In this document: positions 1 to 9,710 of the stretch, in pieces
Layout of the letters: every line of letters begins with the position of its first letter
Numbering within the stretch: the stretch's first letter is position 1
DNA from: an uncultured Lachnospira sp.
Lineage (GTDB): Bacteria; Bacillota; Clostridia; Lachnospirales; Lachnospiraceae
Length of the DNA stretch: 64,000 nucleotides
Assembly: GCA_944381165.1 (NCBI GenBank)
Contig: CALWKC010000003.1
Location: 1-64,000 of the forward strand
Reading direction: 5' to 3'
The notes under the pieces: generated by a model
Told to the model about the DNA's origin: nothing
What the model saw: the letters and a program-made list of their open reading frames with translations, nothing else
The model's database searches: none
Program-made: the position numbers and the translations under genes

Positions 1-332
1 AAATGGAGCAAAAAGAAACCCCTAATTCCCCCATGAATGGGGGACAGGGGGTTGAAGTGTCGAAGACACTTTTTTAGGAAGAGATTTTCCTTTTTTATCT
101 CTTCAAGTTCTCTGCAAAGACGCAGGTTATCTTTCATAAGATTTGCCTCATTTACAGCAGTCGGATTGGTCTGGCTAATGGCTGGGCACTCTTTGCTGAA
201 TTCATCACACCAGCGCTGGATTGCTGTTTTGGATACGCCATATTCTGTTGAGATGCTCTTGTAGGTTTGTCCTTTTTCTAAATGCAGACGGACAATTTTG
301 CGTTTGAATTCGGGTTCATACTTTCGTGACAT
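1..332 (-). CDS. IS3-family OrfA-like transposase subunit, partial at window edge
   Basis: The minus-strand frame opens with ATG at 332-330 behind a GGAGAG ribosome site and stays open to base 1. The product starts MSRKYEPEFKRKIVRLHLEK and has a helix-turn-helix of the transposase_8 type (SISTEYGVSKTAIQRW), then a leucine-rich coiled coil ending in KKENLFLKK. That order is typical of the DNA-binding OrfA of IS3 elements. After LFLKK the sequence no longer matches the usual OrfA end. It runs into two palindromes, AAGTGTC-ttc-GACACTT and a C-rich/G-rich stem followed by a T-run, so the gene may be truncated or interrupted there. OrfB would lie outside the window. Confidence 0.7.
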   Translation of the reverse strand, partial: MSRKYEPEFKRKIVRLHLEKGQTYKSISTEYGVSKTAIQRWCDEFSKECPAISQTNPTAVNEANLMKDNLRLCRELEEIKKENLFLKKCLRHFNPLSPIHGGIRGFFLLH

Positions 333-356
333 ATTGATCTCTCCTTTGTTATTTTT

Positions 357-386
357 ATTATAATCAATAAGCCAATGGTGTTACAA
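357..386 (-). promoter_or_regulatory. Candidate sigma70 promoter of the IS3-like gene
   Basis: Read on the minus strand there is TTGTAA, an 18-base spacer and TATAAT, ending about 25 bases before the OrfA ATG. Spacing and position fit a transposase promoter near the element's left end. Confidence 0.4.
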
Positions 387-403
387 CTATATTATAGCAC
401 CTC

Positions 404-544
404 AAAGTAAATGGGATAAGGCATTTTGTGCAAGGATATTATGTTGAAACAATTGGTAATATCACTGATGAAGCAGTACAAAAGTATATAAAGGAGCAAG
501 CGGAAGAATCAAGGAAAGAAGACTCTAATAGTACCGCTTTATAG
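404..544 (+). pseudogene. IS200/IS605 TnpA transposase, 3' remnant
   Basis: The frame carries KVNGIRHFVQGYYVETIG followed by NITDEAVQKYIKEQ and ends at TAG 542-544. This is the well-conserved C-terminal end of the Y1 HUH transposase TnpA of IS200/IS605 elements, which make single-strand cuts and recognise end hairpins. The N-terminal HUH motif is missing, because the left side is replaced by the upstream end of the IS3-like element. The gene is therefore dead. Confidence 0.75.
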
Positions 545-650
545 CGGACCAGTAAAAGTGCTTGCGATACCGACCTTTGGGGAGAGCAGTAATATAGCCC
601 TTTGGAGAGCTAATGGCAAACCACCAGTTGAACTGGTGGTTGATGACTAA
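545..650 (+). mobile_element. Right end of an IS200/IS605 element with subterminal hairpin
   Basis: Directly after the tnpA stub, AACCACCAGTT (619-629) and AACTGGTGGTT (631-641) form an 11-bp perfect hairpin with a single-base loop. Subterminal hairpins of this kind are what TnpA binds at IS200/IS605 ends. The exact cleavage site cannot be set without an intact copy. Confidence 0.6.
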
Positions 651-696
651 TTAATGTGGATAAGAGCACAATTAAGAAGATATGAGGATATGAGAT

Positions 697-1530
697 ATGA
701 ATTGTAGGAGTAGCGACAAGCAATATATTTTGTCAGATGAGGATATGCACAGTTTACATAAAACTGAACTTGAATTGTTGGATGAATTTAGTAGAATATG
801 TAAGAAGTATAAAATTAATTACAGTATTGACGGTGGTACGCTTTTGGGGGCGGTAAGACATGGGGGGTTTATTCCGTGGGACGATGACGCGGATGTTATT
901 ATGCTTCGCAGTGAATATAACAAGTTTAAAGCAGTATGCAAAAAAGAATTGAATAGTGCAGAATTTTATTTTCAGGATATGGATAATACAGAAGGATATC
1001 GTTGGGGATACGGAAAACTTAGGAAGAAAAATACTAGGTTTGTTAGATTAGGTCAAGAGCATATGCCGTATGAACAGGGGATTTTTATGGATATTTTTCC
1101 GTGTGATTATGTTCCGGATAATTATTTAATGAGATGTATTTGCAATTTTCACTGTTATATTTACAGGAAAATATTTTGGTCTGCAGTGGGTAGAAAATAT
1201 TCAGAGGGGATAAAAAAATATATTTTTAAACTGTTATATAAAATTCCTGAAAAAAATTTGAAAAAAAGTTTTAATCGATATGTGCATTTTAGAAACAAAA
1301 AACCCACAAAAACAGTTAAGTGTTTGACATTTCCAGCATGCAACAGAACGTATGGTTATAAAAAGGAATGGTATGTGGACACATGTGATTTGCAGTTTGA
1401 AGGGAAAATATTTAAGGGAAGCAAAAAATACGATGAATATTTAAAGTTTTTATACGGAGATTATAATAAGCTTCCGCCTGAAAATGACAGGAAAGTTCAT
1501 CCGGTATCGGAATTTTACTGTTCTAAATAA
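697..1530 (+). CDS. LicD-family phosphotransferase
   Basis: The 277-aa protein has the LicD core GGTLLGAVRHGGFIPWDDD at residues 46-64, with the metal-binding acidic cluster WDDDAD. LicD enzymes transfer phosphocholine or a similar phospho-head group from a CDP carrier to a surface glycan. ATG 697 follows GAGGAT at a workable distance. It is flanked by dead insertion sequences, but the frame is intact. The next intact gene encodes a LicC-like nucleotidyltransferase fused to an SHMT-like domain, so the two may act in one pathway (inference). The substrate is not readable; choline is only the family default. Confidence 0.85.
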   Translation: MNCRSSDKQYILSDEDMHSLHKTELELLDEFSRICKKYKINYSIDGGTLLGAVRHGGFIPWDDDADVIMLRSEYNKFKAVCKKELNSAEFYFQDMDNTEGYRWGYGKLRKKNTRFVRLGQEHMPYEQGIFMDIFPCDYVPDNYLMRCICNFHCYIYRKIFWSAVGRKYSEGIKKYIFKLLYKIPEKNLKKSFNRYVHFRNKKPTKTVKCLTFPACNRTYGYKKEWYVDTCDLQFEGKIFKGSKKYDEYLKFLYGDYNKLPPENDRKVHPVSEFYCSK

Positions 1531-1559
1531 CTGATATGTAATGACCTCTTGTCAAGTGC

Positions 1560-2503
1560 AAATTAACAGAAATCACCACAAAATTTTATTTAATTGTCTG
1601 CAGGCACCCGGAAAGAGCCTCGGGGTATCAGTTCCCGGCATTGGACACTCTGATATACGTGGATTGGTTACCTACAGGTCAATGGTACGCCATGAGCTCT
1701 ACCGTCTAAAAGCGTGGATCACAGTTACCCGTGCCAACATAGTTATGTCAAAACGCTGAAAATCTCCAACTTCAACAAGTGCGGATAATGCGGTGTGCGT
1801 CTTGATGCCAATGAAACAGCAGAGTTTTTTGACAGACTTCCTATATTCATTCGTTGGAAGCAAGTTCCTCAATGCGCTTATTCAAGCGTTCAAGCTTATC
1901 GCTAAGGGTAGTATAGGTGCAGATATTCGTTGAGGATTTCTTTGTAAAGTGTCTCAGGGCTCAATGACTTAAGCCATTTGATGTGTGTTGCTGTTCGGTG
2001 ACTGTTTGCATCATAGCGATAGTTGTGGCGAAGACAAAACGCCGGAATCTGATGCTTGACCTTTTTCAGTGCTAGTTTATGATCATCCCTCATACGAAGA
2101 AGTGCTTTTGTTTCATCATTTGTTGCTGTAGGGATATGAACAGGACTATAATTATGCTGTGCGAGACATTTTCATATTATCTCAGCATCACGCTTGTCAG
2201 TCGGGAATCTTTTTTGCTACGCTGCTCAAGCATGGTAGTTGGAGCAAGTATCACACAGTTAGCATGTTGTTCTGTTAATTGATGGTATAAAGTATAACCG
2301 AGGTAACCAGCCTCATAACCGCATATGAAGTTAGCATCGTTTCCGTAGACGGTACGAAGAAACTCCAAATATTTTATAACATTTTTGTAATCTGCGTCTG
2401 TCCTCTGGAATTGAGAAACTTTCTCTGCTTCAATTGTGTAGGCGCAAAGTGTAAATTTTTTTTTATGTACATCCATTCCTACGTGAACTGTGTTATAATT
2501 CAT
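1560..2503 (-). pseudogene. Decayed IS110-family transposase
   Basis: The intact N-terminal part (2503 to about 2215) begins MNYNTVHVGMDVHKKKFTL and has the DEDD-type RuvC-like start of IS110 transposases (GMDVHK, GYEAGYLGY). The frame then shifts near 2200. A second frame gives TDKRDAE, an in-frame TGA, then LAQHNYSPVHIPTATNDET and a coiled region ending at 1902. Further on, fragments such as LCCFIGIKTHTALSALVEVG (about 1850-1780) and a blurred AGN segment (about 1650) belong to the C-terminal half. At least two frameshifts and several stops make it non-functional. Confidence 0.8.
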
Positions 2504-2772
2504 TTGATGACCGCTCTTTGTATGCGGTAATCCCTGTTACCGTTGTTCTTGACAAACTTTAGTATACAGGTAAATCCACGAAACTATAATGTGGAGGTTA
2601 TTACATATTGTCTAATTAACAAATATACAAAGAGACTGTGGTTGTATCCCGTCCTAAATCATGGAGTGGTGGGAGAAATTAAACAATTCACAGTATCTAC
2701 AATAATATAGCAAACGGTCCTTGGAGAGGGACTATAAACACTACTACTTTATAATACGAGGAGATATGGTGT

Positions 2773-5106
2773 TTGAGCTTCTATAAACATCACACAAAGA
2801 ATACTATGAATAAAATAATGTTTGATATTTTGCGTCTATTGGATTATGACCAATATAATCCTAAAAATTTTGCAAAAAATCTGTATAAACCATACTCAGT
2901 AATTGAGGAAGAATACATGCAACTGGTGAATGAAGGATATGCGGATGATTATAAGATAACTCAGAAAGGAAAAGGATTTTTAGAGCAACACCGTATAGAA
3001 AATGCTGTGATTCTTGCTGCAGGAGTATCTTCAAGATTTGTACCACTGTGCTTTGAGAAACCTAAAGGACTTCTGACTGTTAGAGGGGAAGTTTTGATAG
3101 AGCGCCAAATTAGGCAGTTAAAAGAGATTGGTATAGATGATATTTCAGTGGTAGTCGGATTTATGAAAGAAAAATTTTATTATCTTCAGGAAAAATTCGG
3201 TGTAAGAATTATAGAGACTTCGGATTACAAAGTGAGAAATAATCATGCAAGCATTTGGGCTGCGAGAAATATTCTAGGAAATACGATAATTTCATCTTCG
3301 GATTTATATTTTAACGAGAACATTTTTCAGAAATATGCTCTTGATGCATATTACTGTACTGTTTATAAAGAGGGCAGAACAGAGGAGCGCGCGATAGAAA
3401 CGGATTTATATGATCGTATAACAAGAACATATTATGGTGCAAATGATGTTTGGGTTACCTTAGGATATGCATATTTTAATAAAAGATTTTCTGATAATTT
3501 CATTGAAATACTGGCGAAAGAATATGATAATCCAGAAACAATATCAAAGTTTTGGGCTGACATACAAGATCAACATTTAGACAGGCTTTATATGGATGCG
3601 AAAAGATGCAAAGGGAATATCATTTTTGAGTTTGATTGTCTGGAGGAGCTTAGACAATTTGATGAGCAGTATCTTGTCGATTCGCACTCTGAGCTGATGA
3701 AAAAAATCGCAGATAGCCTTAATACAACAGAAAAAAAACTTTCAAAATTTTTCCCTATTACAAAAGAGGATTTGCAGAAAGGCTTCACTTTTTCGTTTGA
3801 ACAGAAAAAATATATCTGTAAGATAGATAAAAATCTTGAGATTACAGAAATCCGCAGATATGATGATGAGATTCAGGAGCTTGTAAATATTACAGAAAGC
3901 TTTACATCGTATTATAATAAAACACTGCCTTTGTGTGCGGCAGAGAATGTTATCTCAGATTTTGGGAAAATGCCGTTATTGATGGGCTTTCAGGAAAGAT
4001 ATATAGTCGGAAATACATATTCTTATCTTGAGGACAACAATTTTATTGGAAGCAATTATCTGTTGCCGTTCTATGAAATGATATCAGATGAGTGTAAAAA
4101 AATATTTCGCGCAAAATATACAGATGCAAGAACCTTAACAGGTATGAACTGCCTTATGATTGTACTTATGTCGCTGTCTCAGATTGGCGATAAAATAATG
4201 ATTCTTGGTGGAGATAGCGGAGGACATGCTTCTGTTATGCCTATTTGCGAAAGGCTTGGACTTGATGTTTGTGTGGCTCCGTATAGTTATGATGAGCTTG
4301 ATTTAAATTATCAGGCCATTAATGAAATTATTGAGAAGAAAAGTCTCAAATTTATTCTTCTTGCCCCATCAGACATTATAAAACCGCTTGATGTGTCAAA
4401 GCTTGAGTTGGGAGATACGGTTCTTCTTTATGATGTAAGTCAGTTGTTAGGACTTATCGGAGCAGGATTGGTAGAAAATCCTCTTGATTTTACTGGTAAT
4501 ATAGTAATATTCGGAGGTACGCATAAAACCTTTCCAGGACCAGCATGCGGTTTGATTATGACAAATAATGATGAGTTACATAAAAAACTTGAAGTTGCGA
4601 TTAATCCTATATATATAAGGCACACCCAGATGCATCAGAAGGTGAGCTTGCTGTTTTCTTTAATTGAATTTGAAAGCTTTGGAAATTCATATCAGTCTCA
4701 TATTATAGAGCTTGCCGATGAGTTGGGAAAGCAGCTTGCATTACTTGGAATGGACGTTGTTGAAGCTGAGAAGGGGGTATATTCCAAGACGCACCAGGTA
4801 TTTATCAGAACAACAAAGGAGCAGATGGACAGAATCTTTAACAATAGTATAAAATATGGAATTACGCTTAATAAAAAGGACAAAAAACTATTCAGAGGTT
4901 GCGGTATACGTCTGGGAACGCAGGAGATAGCAAGATATAATTGGCCTTTGGAATCAATGAAAGCTGTTGCAGAGATAGTTAAGCTGGTTTCTGAGGAAAG
5001 TATAAATGATAGAAGAGTGAGAGAGCTTCTTAACACATTGCCTTCAAAAGAAATTCAGTTTACATTTGATGATACCGTAAAGGCTTATTTCAATAAATTT
5101 ATTTGA
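2773..5106 (+). CDS. LicC-like nucleotidyltransferase fused to SHMT-like PLP domain
   Basis: The 777-aa protein has three parts. Residues 1-75 look like a small winged-helix region. Residues 76 to about 300 are an NTP-transferase of the choline-phosphate cytidylyltransferase type, with LAAGVSSRF at 81-89 and a KPKGLL segment that binds the NTP. Residues about 375-777 resemble serine hydroxymethyltransferase: AAENVIS, GDSGGHASV, YDVSQLLGLIGAGL, and GGTHKTFPGPACGLI with the likely PLP-binding Lys585. The start is TTG 2773 behind GAGGAG; ATG at residue 12 is an alternative. Domain identity is seen in the sequence. That the PLP domain builds or modifies the head group that the first domain activates is inference. 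The nearby LicD gene supports that idea. Confidence 0.8.
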   Translation: MSFYKHHTKNTMNKIMFDILRLLDYDQYNPKNFAKNLYKPYSVIEEEYMQLVNEGYADDYKITQKGKGFLEQHRIENAVILAAGVSSRFVPLCFEKPKGLLTVRGEVLIERQIRQLKEIGIDDISVVVGFMKEKFYYLQEKFGVRIIETSDYKVRNNHASIWAARNILGNTIISSSDLYFNENIFQKYALDAYYCTVYKEGRTEERAIETDLYDRITRTYYGANDVWVTLGYAYFNKRFSDNFIEILAKEYDNPETISKFWADIQDQHLDRLYMDAKRCKGNIIFEFDCLEELRQFDEQYLVDSHSELMKKIADSLNTTEKKLSKFFPITKEDLQKGFTFSFEQKKYICKIDKNLEITEIRRYDDEIQELVNITESFTSYYNKTLPLCAAENVISDFGKMPLLMGFQERYIVGNTYSYLEDNNFIGSNYLLPFYEMISDECKKIFRAKYTDARTLTGMNCLMIVLMSLSQIGDKIMILGGDSGGHASVMPICERLGLDVCVAPYSYDELDLNYQAINEIIEKKSLKFILLAPSDIIKPLDVSKLELGDTVLLYDVSQLLGLIGAGLVENPLDFTGNIVIFGGTHKTFPGPACGLIMTNNDELHKKLEVAINPIYIRHTQMHQKVSLLFSLIEFESFGNSYQSHIIELADELGKQLALLGMDVVEAEKGVYSKTHQVFIRTTKEQMDRIFNNSIKYGITLNKKDKKLFRGCGIRLGTQEIARYNWPLESMKAVAEIVKLVSEESINDRRVRELLNTLPSKEIQFTFDDTVKAYFNKFI

Positions 5107-5174
5107 ACGCTGTGCAGATAACAAAGATTTATTGAATGTAATCGGTTAAAATGCATAAAGGAGAATTATGATTT

Positions 5175-6404
5175 ATGGAAAAGTTGATAAGCATAATAGT
5201 GCCTGTATATAATGTTGAAAAATATCTGAGGGTATGTGTTAATAGTATCATTAAGCAAACATATAAAAATTTGGAAATTATCCTTGTAGACGACGGCTCA
5301 AATGACGCTTGTGCTGCAATATGTGATGAATATGCAGAGAAGGACGAAAGGGTAAAAGTTATACATAAAAAAAATGGCGGAGCAGATTCTGCAAGAAAAG
5401 CAGGGATATTGGTTGCTAGTGGTGAGTATGTGGGATATGTTGATGGGGATGATTGGATAGAACCGGATATGTATAAGAAATTGTTGTATTTGGCAGAAAA
5501 AAATGATGTTGATATTGTAGAATCCGGAGTTATTGATAGTATAGACAGTGTATTCGAAATTAGAAAACCTTTTTTTGAAGAGGGGTGCTATAAGGGAGAA
5601 GAATTTGATAAAAAGATTGCTCCATATGGTATTTATTCTGGACATTTTTTTAGATTTGGGATACAGTGTTATCTGGTGACCAAGTTATTTAAAAGAGAAA
5701 AATTTGTACAGTTTCAGATGTTGGAAGATTTTTCTGACAATATTACAGATGATGTGCTGTGTACATTTCCGGCAGTATTTTATATGCGTTCTATTTATAT
5801 AACTCATGACTGTTTTTATCATTATCGAATAAGAAATGATTCAGCAAAACATACATTAAGAACTGATATACCTCAAAAAGTTAAAAAGATATATAAAAAT
5901 GATGAGCTCAGATTTATTGGCAGTAAGCCGGGAGATTTCATAAATATACAGATGTCATATTTTTATATGTATTTATTGATGGCGAAATCAATGTATGTAT
6001 TTGATGATGTTGGCTCTGATAATTATCTAACACCTTATGGAAAAATAAGTAAAAAAGATAAAATTATAATTTATGGCGCAGGTGTGGTAGGAATTAACAT
6101 ACATGATTATGTAAAATCGGTTGGTGGAAATATAGTATATTGGGTAGATCGCAATTATAATAGCTTAAAAAGTGAATTGGAAGTAAGCGCTCCGCAGGAT
6201 ATTATAAATATTGACTTTGACTATGTGATTATTGCTATATTCAGCGAGGGCGCTGTAAAAAGTGCTAAAGAATGGCTGAAAAAAGAGGGTGTGCCGGAAG
6301 ACAAGATATTGTGGGTTGAACAAAAATATATTGATAATCCACGGGAGTTGTTAAAATGTGCAAAATATAACGGTGAGTATATATTTTCGCGCTTAAAAGC
6401 GTGA
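5175..6404 (+). CDS. GT2 glycosyltransferase with C-terminal Rossmann-like module
   Basis: The 409-aa protein starts with a GT-A fold family 2 domain: VPVYNVEKYLRVCVNSI, LVDDGSNDAC and the metal-binding stretch VDGDDWIEPDMY. Residues about 290-400 form a separate module, KIIIYGAGVVG with a WVDRN strand, resembling a dinucleotide-binding fold. This module recurs in seven proteins of the island. GT2 enzymes move a sugar from a nucleotide donor to a growing glycan on the cytoplasmic side. No membrane segment is seen. The stop overlaps an upstream GTG of the next frame by four bases. Donor and acceptor cannot be told. Confidence 0.85.
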   Translation: MEKLISIIVPVYNVEKYLRVCVNSIIKQTYKNLEIILVDDGSNDACAAICDEYAEKDERVKVIHKKNGGADSARKAGILVASGEYVGYVDGDDWIEPDMYKKLLYLAEKNDVDIVESGVIDSIDSVFEIRKPFFEEGCYKGEEFDKKIAPYGIYSGHFFRFGIQCYLVTKLFKREKFVQFQMLEDFSDNITDDVLCTFPAVFYMRSIYITHDCFYHYRIRNDSAKHTLRTDIPQKVKKIYKNDELRFIGSKPGDFINIQMSYFYMYLLMAKSMYVFDDVGSDNYLTPYGKISKKDKIIIYGAGVVGINIHDYVKSVGGNIVYWVDRNYNSLKSELEVSAPQDIINIDFDYVIIAIFSEGAVKSAKEWLKKEGVPEDKILWVEQKYIDNPRELLKCAKYNGEYIFSRLKA

Positions 6405-6448
6405 AAGTGGTTTGGGAATATTGTTCGGTGATAGAAGGTAATAAAAAT

Positions 6449-7543
6449 ATGATGATAAGTGTTATTATACCACTATACAAAGGCAAAAAATATATTAAAA
6501 AAATAATAGATATGAGTGCTGCGTGGAAAACAGCAGGGGTTGAGTTGGAAATTATTTTTGTAAATGATTATCCCGAAGAGGCATTATATGACGAAGACTA
6601 TGAAAATCATAGCGCAGCCTTGATTCAAATCCATAATAATGAGTGCAATGTTGGAATACATGAGTCCAGAATTATAGGTTGTTCTATTGCAAAAGGAAAT
6701 TATATAGTTTTTCTTGATCAGGATGATACGCTTATGCAGGATTATATGAATCTGCAGTTAAATAATATAGGTGATAGAGAGGCTGTTATTTGCAACGGAT
6801 ACTGGAGGGAGGGTGAGCTTATATTTTCACAGTCAAATCAGCTTAAGGGGAATTATAATTTTGAGCGGTATTTGAACGAAGGCTATCCGCTGGTTTCGTT
6901 AGGGCAGTTAATGATAAAAAGACAGGCAATTCCAAATGAGTGGCTGACTAACCCTCTTAAGCACAATGGCTGTGATGATTTATACCTATGGGTACTCATG
7001 ATGCTGTATGGTGTTAAGGTATCCGTAAATAATGTGCCTGTCTATATTCACGAAGAGGATGGAAGCAATTCTTCTTTGAATTACAAAGAGATGTCATTGT
7101 CAATTCAGGATGTAAGAGACCGTATTTTAAAATTAAAATTTATGGATGAAAAGTCAAGGGTAGCATTAGACAAAAAGATGCTTGAAAAAATTTCAAAATA
7201 TGATATGTATGAAAAATTAAACCGGATTATTGAAATAACGCAAAGACAAGATGTTGAAAAAAGACTACTTGAAAAAGAAATTAAAAAAATTGCTATATAT
7301 GGTGTGGGTTTATATGGGAAGTGGCTTTTGAATATATTGAAGGATAGCAATATAAATATTGAGTATGCAATAGACAGCAGGGCGGATGTTAAGGATATTG
7401 GAATTCCAGTAATACAGCCGGAAAAAACAGGAGGAAGTGTAGATGCAATTATTGTAACTCCTGTTTTTGATTATGGGTCAATTCGAAATAAAATCAAAGA
7501 AAAATATAGTTGTAGAATTATGTCGATAGAAGAAATATTGTAA
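6449..7543 (+). CDS. GT2 glycosyltransferase with C-terminal Rossmann-like module
   Basis: The start chosen is ATG 6449, nine bases after GAAGG. It puts the family-2 strand SVIIPLYKGKKYI at the N-terminus; the frame could also open at GTG 6401, overlapping the previous stop. The donor-site motifs are FVNDYPEEA and FLDQDDTLMQDYM. The last 90 residues (IAIYGVGLYGKWLLN, then YAIDSRADV) are the recurring Rossmann-like module. Similar architecture to the preceding gene suggests an old duplication. Likely a cytoplasmic transferase in the same glycan pathway; sugar unknown. Confidence 0.8.
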   Translation: MMISVIIPLYKGKKYIKKIIDMSAAWKTAGVELEIIFVNDYPEEALYDEDYENHSAALIQIHNNECNVGIHESRIIGCSIAKGNYIVFLDQDDTLMQDYMNLQLNNIGDREAVICNGYWREGELIFSQSNQLKGNYNFERYLNEGYPLVSLGQLMIKRQAIPNEWLTNPLKHNGCDDLYLWVLMMLYGVKVSVNNVPVYIHEEDGSNSSLNYKEMSLSIQDVRDRILKLKFMDEKSRVALDKKMLEKISKYDMYEKLNRIIEITQRQDVEKRLLEKEIKKIAIYGVGLYGKWLLNILKDSNINIEYAIDSRADVKDIGIPVIQPEKTGGSVDAIIVTPVFDYGSIRNKIKEKYSCRIMSIEEIL

Positions 7544-7567
7544 AATATAACAGGTGGTATATTTAGT

Positions 7568-8680
7568 ATGTCAAAAGAACATATAAGAAGGATAGGCATT
7601 TTTTGTTTTTATAATCTTAATGGCAGAGCGGGCAGATATATATATAGATTATTGGATGTAGTTACAGGAGTATTAGATGATATTGTTATTGTCAGTAATT
7701 CAGATATATCGGAGAAATCATATGCACAACTGAAAAATTATACAGATAAAATCATTAAACGGAAAAATGTGGGGTTTGATGCTGGTGCTTACAAAGATAT
7801 TATACTCTCAGGACTGATTCATTTGAATGAAATTGACGAGCTGTTGTTGTTTAATGATACATTTTATTGGATTAATAATAATATAAAAGAAGTATTCAAT
7901 ACCATGCGTCAAAAAGGGTATGATATATGGGGGATAACACAGAACAATGATCCGAGAGTGAGAAGGCATTTACAGTCATATTTCATGGTTTTTACAAAGA
8001 AAGTGCTGACATCTCATGTTTTTATGAATTTTTGGAAATGCCTGTTTACAGAAACAAAAAATATAAATGTTATAATTTCAAACTTTGAAATAGGTCTCAC
8101 AAGCTACTTCGAGAGTATGGGGTTTTCATGCGGGGCATATATAACTGCGGATAATAATGATGTATACAACGACTGTGTGGAATTAGTGTGTGAAAAAAAA
8201 TGTCCTGTCCTGAAAAGAAAAGCGTTGTTTTCGGCAGCGGTAAGTAAGGAAGAATTAAGAAGGTTATTTGATTATATAGAGACAAAAGCAGATTATTCTC
8301 TTGACTTTATTTCTGATGATTTGAAGAATAATCAAGGTATAATCGATATATATACGCTTGGAAGAGAAAATCCTAAAAAATATTTGAGTAATATAACTCT
8401 GCAGCAAATAAAGACAGCGGTTAAGGCTTATTCAAATGTTAAAATTTATGGAATAACGGTTTGTGGAATTGAGCTGTCTAAAGCAATGCCTGATAAAAAC
8501 ATAGAATTTGTGGTCTCTGACAGCCATTATGACACACAAAAAATAAATGGTATTAATGTGATTTCATATTACGGGGCAAAAGAGGATGATGACACAATTA
8601 TGATAGTTACTTTGGGATATGAGAATTGTCAAAAATTAAAAAAGATTATTGATTGGAAAAAGGTTATATATTATTGGTAA
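7568..8680 (+). CDS. RgpF-like (rhamnan synthesis F family) protein
   Basis: The 370-aa protein has the RgpF family signature: KNVGFDAGAYKDII, then LLFNDTFYW, DIWGITQNND and HLQSYFMVFTKKVL. RgpF-type proteins act as glycosyltransferases in rhamnose-containing cell-wall polysaccharides. The C-terminal 90 residues (VKIYGITVCGIELSKAM through the final KVIYYW) match the Rossmann-like module of the neighbours, but with a degenerate glycine loop. It sits 25 bases after the previous gene and probably shares its transcript. Family assignment is good; that rhamnose is the sugar here is not shown. Confidence 0.75.
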   Translation: MSKEHIRRIGIFCFYNLNGRAGRYIYRLLDVVTGVLDDIVIVSNSDISEKSYAQLKNYTDKIIKRKNVGFDAGAYKDIILSGLIHLNEIDELLLFNDTFYWINNNIKEVFNTMRQKGYDIWGITQNNDPRVRRHLQSYFMVFTKKVLTSHVFMNFWKCLFTETKNINVIISNFEIGLTSYFESMGFSCGAYITADNNDVYNDCVELVCEKKCPVLKRKALFSAAVSKEELRRLFDYIETKADYSLDFISDDLKNNQGIIDIYTLGRENPKKYLSNITLQQIKTAVKAYSNVKIYGITVCGIELSKAMPDKNIEFVVSDSHYDTQKINGINVISYYGAKEDDDTIMIVTLGYENCQKLKKIIDWKKVIYYW

Positions 8681-8760
8681 ATTAAATTGAAAGTATATAA
8701 GTTGTTTAGCAAAGTTTAAAGTTTCTAAATGATTTTTGGACAGGGTGAAGGGTGAAAAAA

Positions 8761-9681
8761 ATGAAGAGAGAAAAAGTGGTTTTATTTGGAGCAGGACGAA
8801 TAGGGAAAAGAGTCTATGACACATCGTCAGTAGAGATTGTAGCAGTGATAGATAATAATGCAAATATTGGGAAAACATTTTATGGAGTGCCGGTAATTAA
8901 TATTGACGAGTATATAAAAAGTTATAATGGAACTAAAATTTGGATAACCGTATCAAAGCCTGATGTAATAGAACAGCTGCTTAGGGAGAAAGGAATTTTA
9001 AATTACATTGTACCGTCAGAGGTATATGAGACTGGAACAGTAAGATATGATAAAGATATATCACATGAAAACTGGGTAAAATATATTGTTGATATGTTTG
9101 ATAAAAGGGGGGCAAGGGTTTTAGAAATTGGCTCGAGGGTTGTGACGGGAACAAGAAATAGAGAATTGTTTAATCATGCAGATTATATAGGATTTGATTA
9201 TTATGAGGGGGAAAATGTCGATATAGTTGGAGATGTTCATAAGCTTAGCAGCTACTTTACCGAAAAATTTGATCTTATTTTTTCAAGTGCTGTACTAGAA
9301 CACCTTGCAATGCCGTGGATAGCCTCAAGAGAGATTATTAAATGTCTGAAAACTGGAGGGTGTATTTTTGCGGAGACGCACTATTCCTTCTCAAGTCACG
9401 AGAGACCATGGCATTTTTTTCAATTTAGTGAAAATGCTCTTAATGTTTTATTTCCAGAGGCGTTTGGAATTAAATGTCTCAAAAAAGGCTGTTCCAATTT
9501 GATAGAAGGAAAATTTTCTGATAGGGCTTCAAAATATCTTCAGGGAAAAATAGTAGAAGATTTGTATTGTCATTCTGAATTTTTGGGAAGAAAAGTTGAG
9601 GAAAAGAATCTTGATTTGATTAAGTGGGAGGATTTGTCACTACAGGATATTGCCGGCGGAACAGAGTATCCTAAGCCGTAG
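8761..9681 (+). CDS. SAM-dependent methyltransferase with N-terminal Rossmann-like module
   Basis: Residues 1 to about 100 are the recurring module (VVLFGAGRIGKRVYD, then VIDNNANIGKTFYGVPVIN). Residues about 110-240 are a class I methyltransferase: VLEIGSRVVTGTRN for SAM binding, then YYEGENVDIVGDVH and SSAVLEHLAMPW. ATG 8761 is preferred because GAAGGG lies eight bases upstream; a GTG at 8752 would overlap that site. The enzyme probably methylates a glycan or glycan precursor, since all its neighbours are glycosyltransferases. Substrate unknown. Confidence 0.75.
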   Translation: MKREKVVLFGAGRIGKRVYDTSSVEIVAVIDNNANIGKTFYGVPVINIDEYIKSYNGTKIWITVSKPDVIEQLLREKGILNYIVPSEVYETGTVRYDKDISHENWVKYIVDMFDKRGARVLEIGSRVVTGTRNRELFNHADYIGFDYYEGENVDIVGDVHKLSSYFTEKFDLIFSSAVLEHLAMPWIASREIIKCLKTGGCIFAETHYSFSSHERPWHFFQFSENALNVLFPEAFGIKCLKKGCSNLIEGKFSDRASKYLQGKIVEDLYCHSEFLGRKVEEKNLDLIKWEDLSLQDIAGGTEYPKP

Positions 9682-9710
9682 GCAGTGTGGGAAATTGGGG
9701 AGGAAATTGT

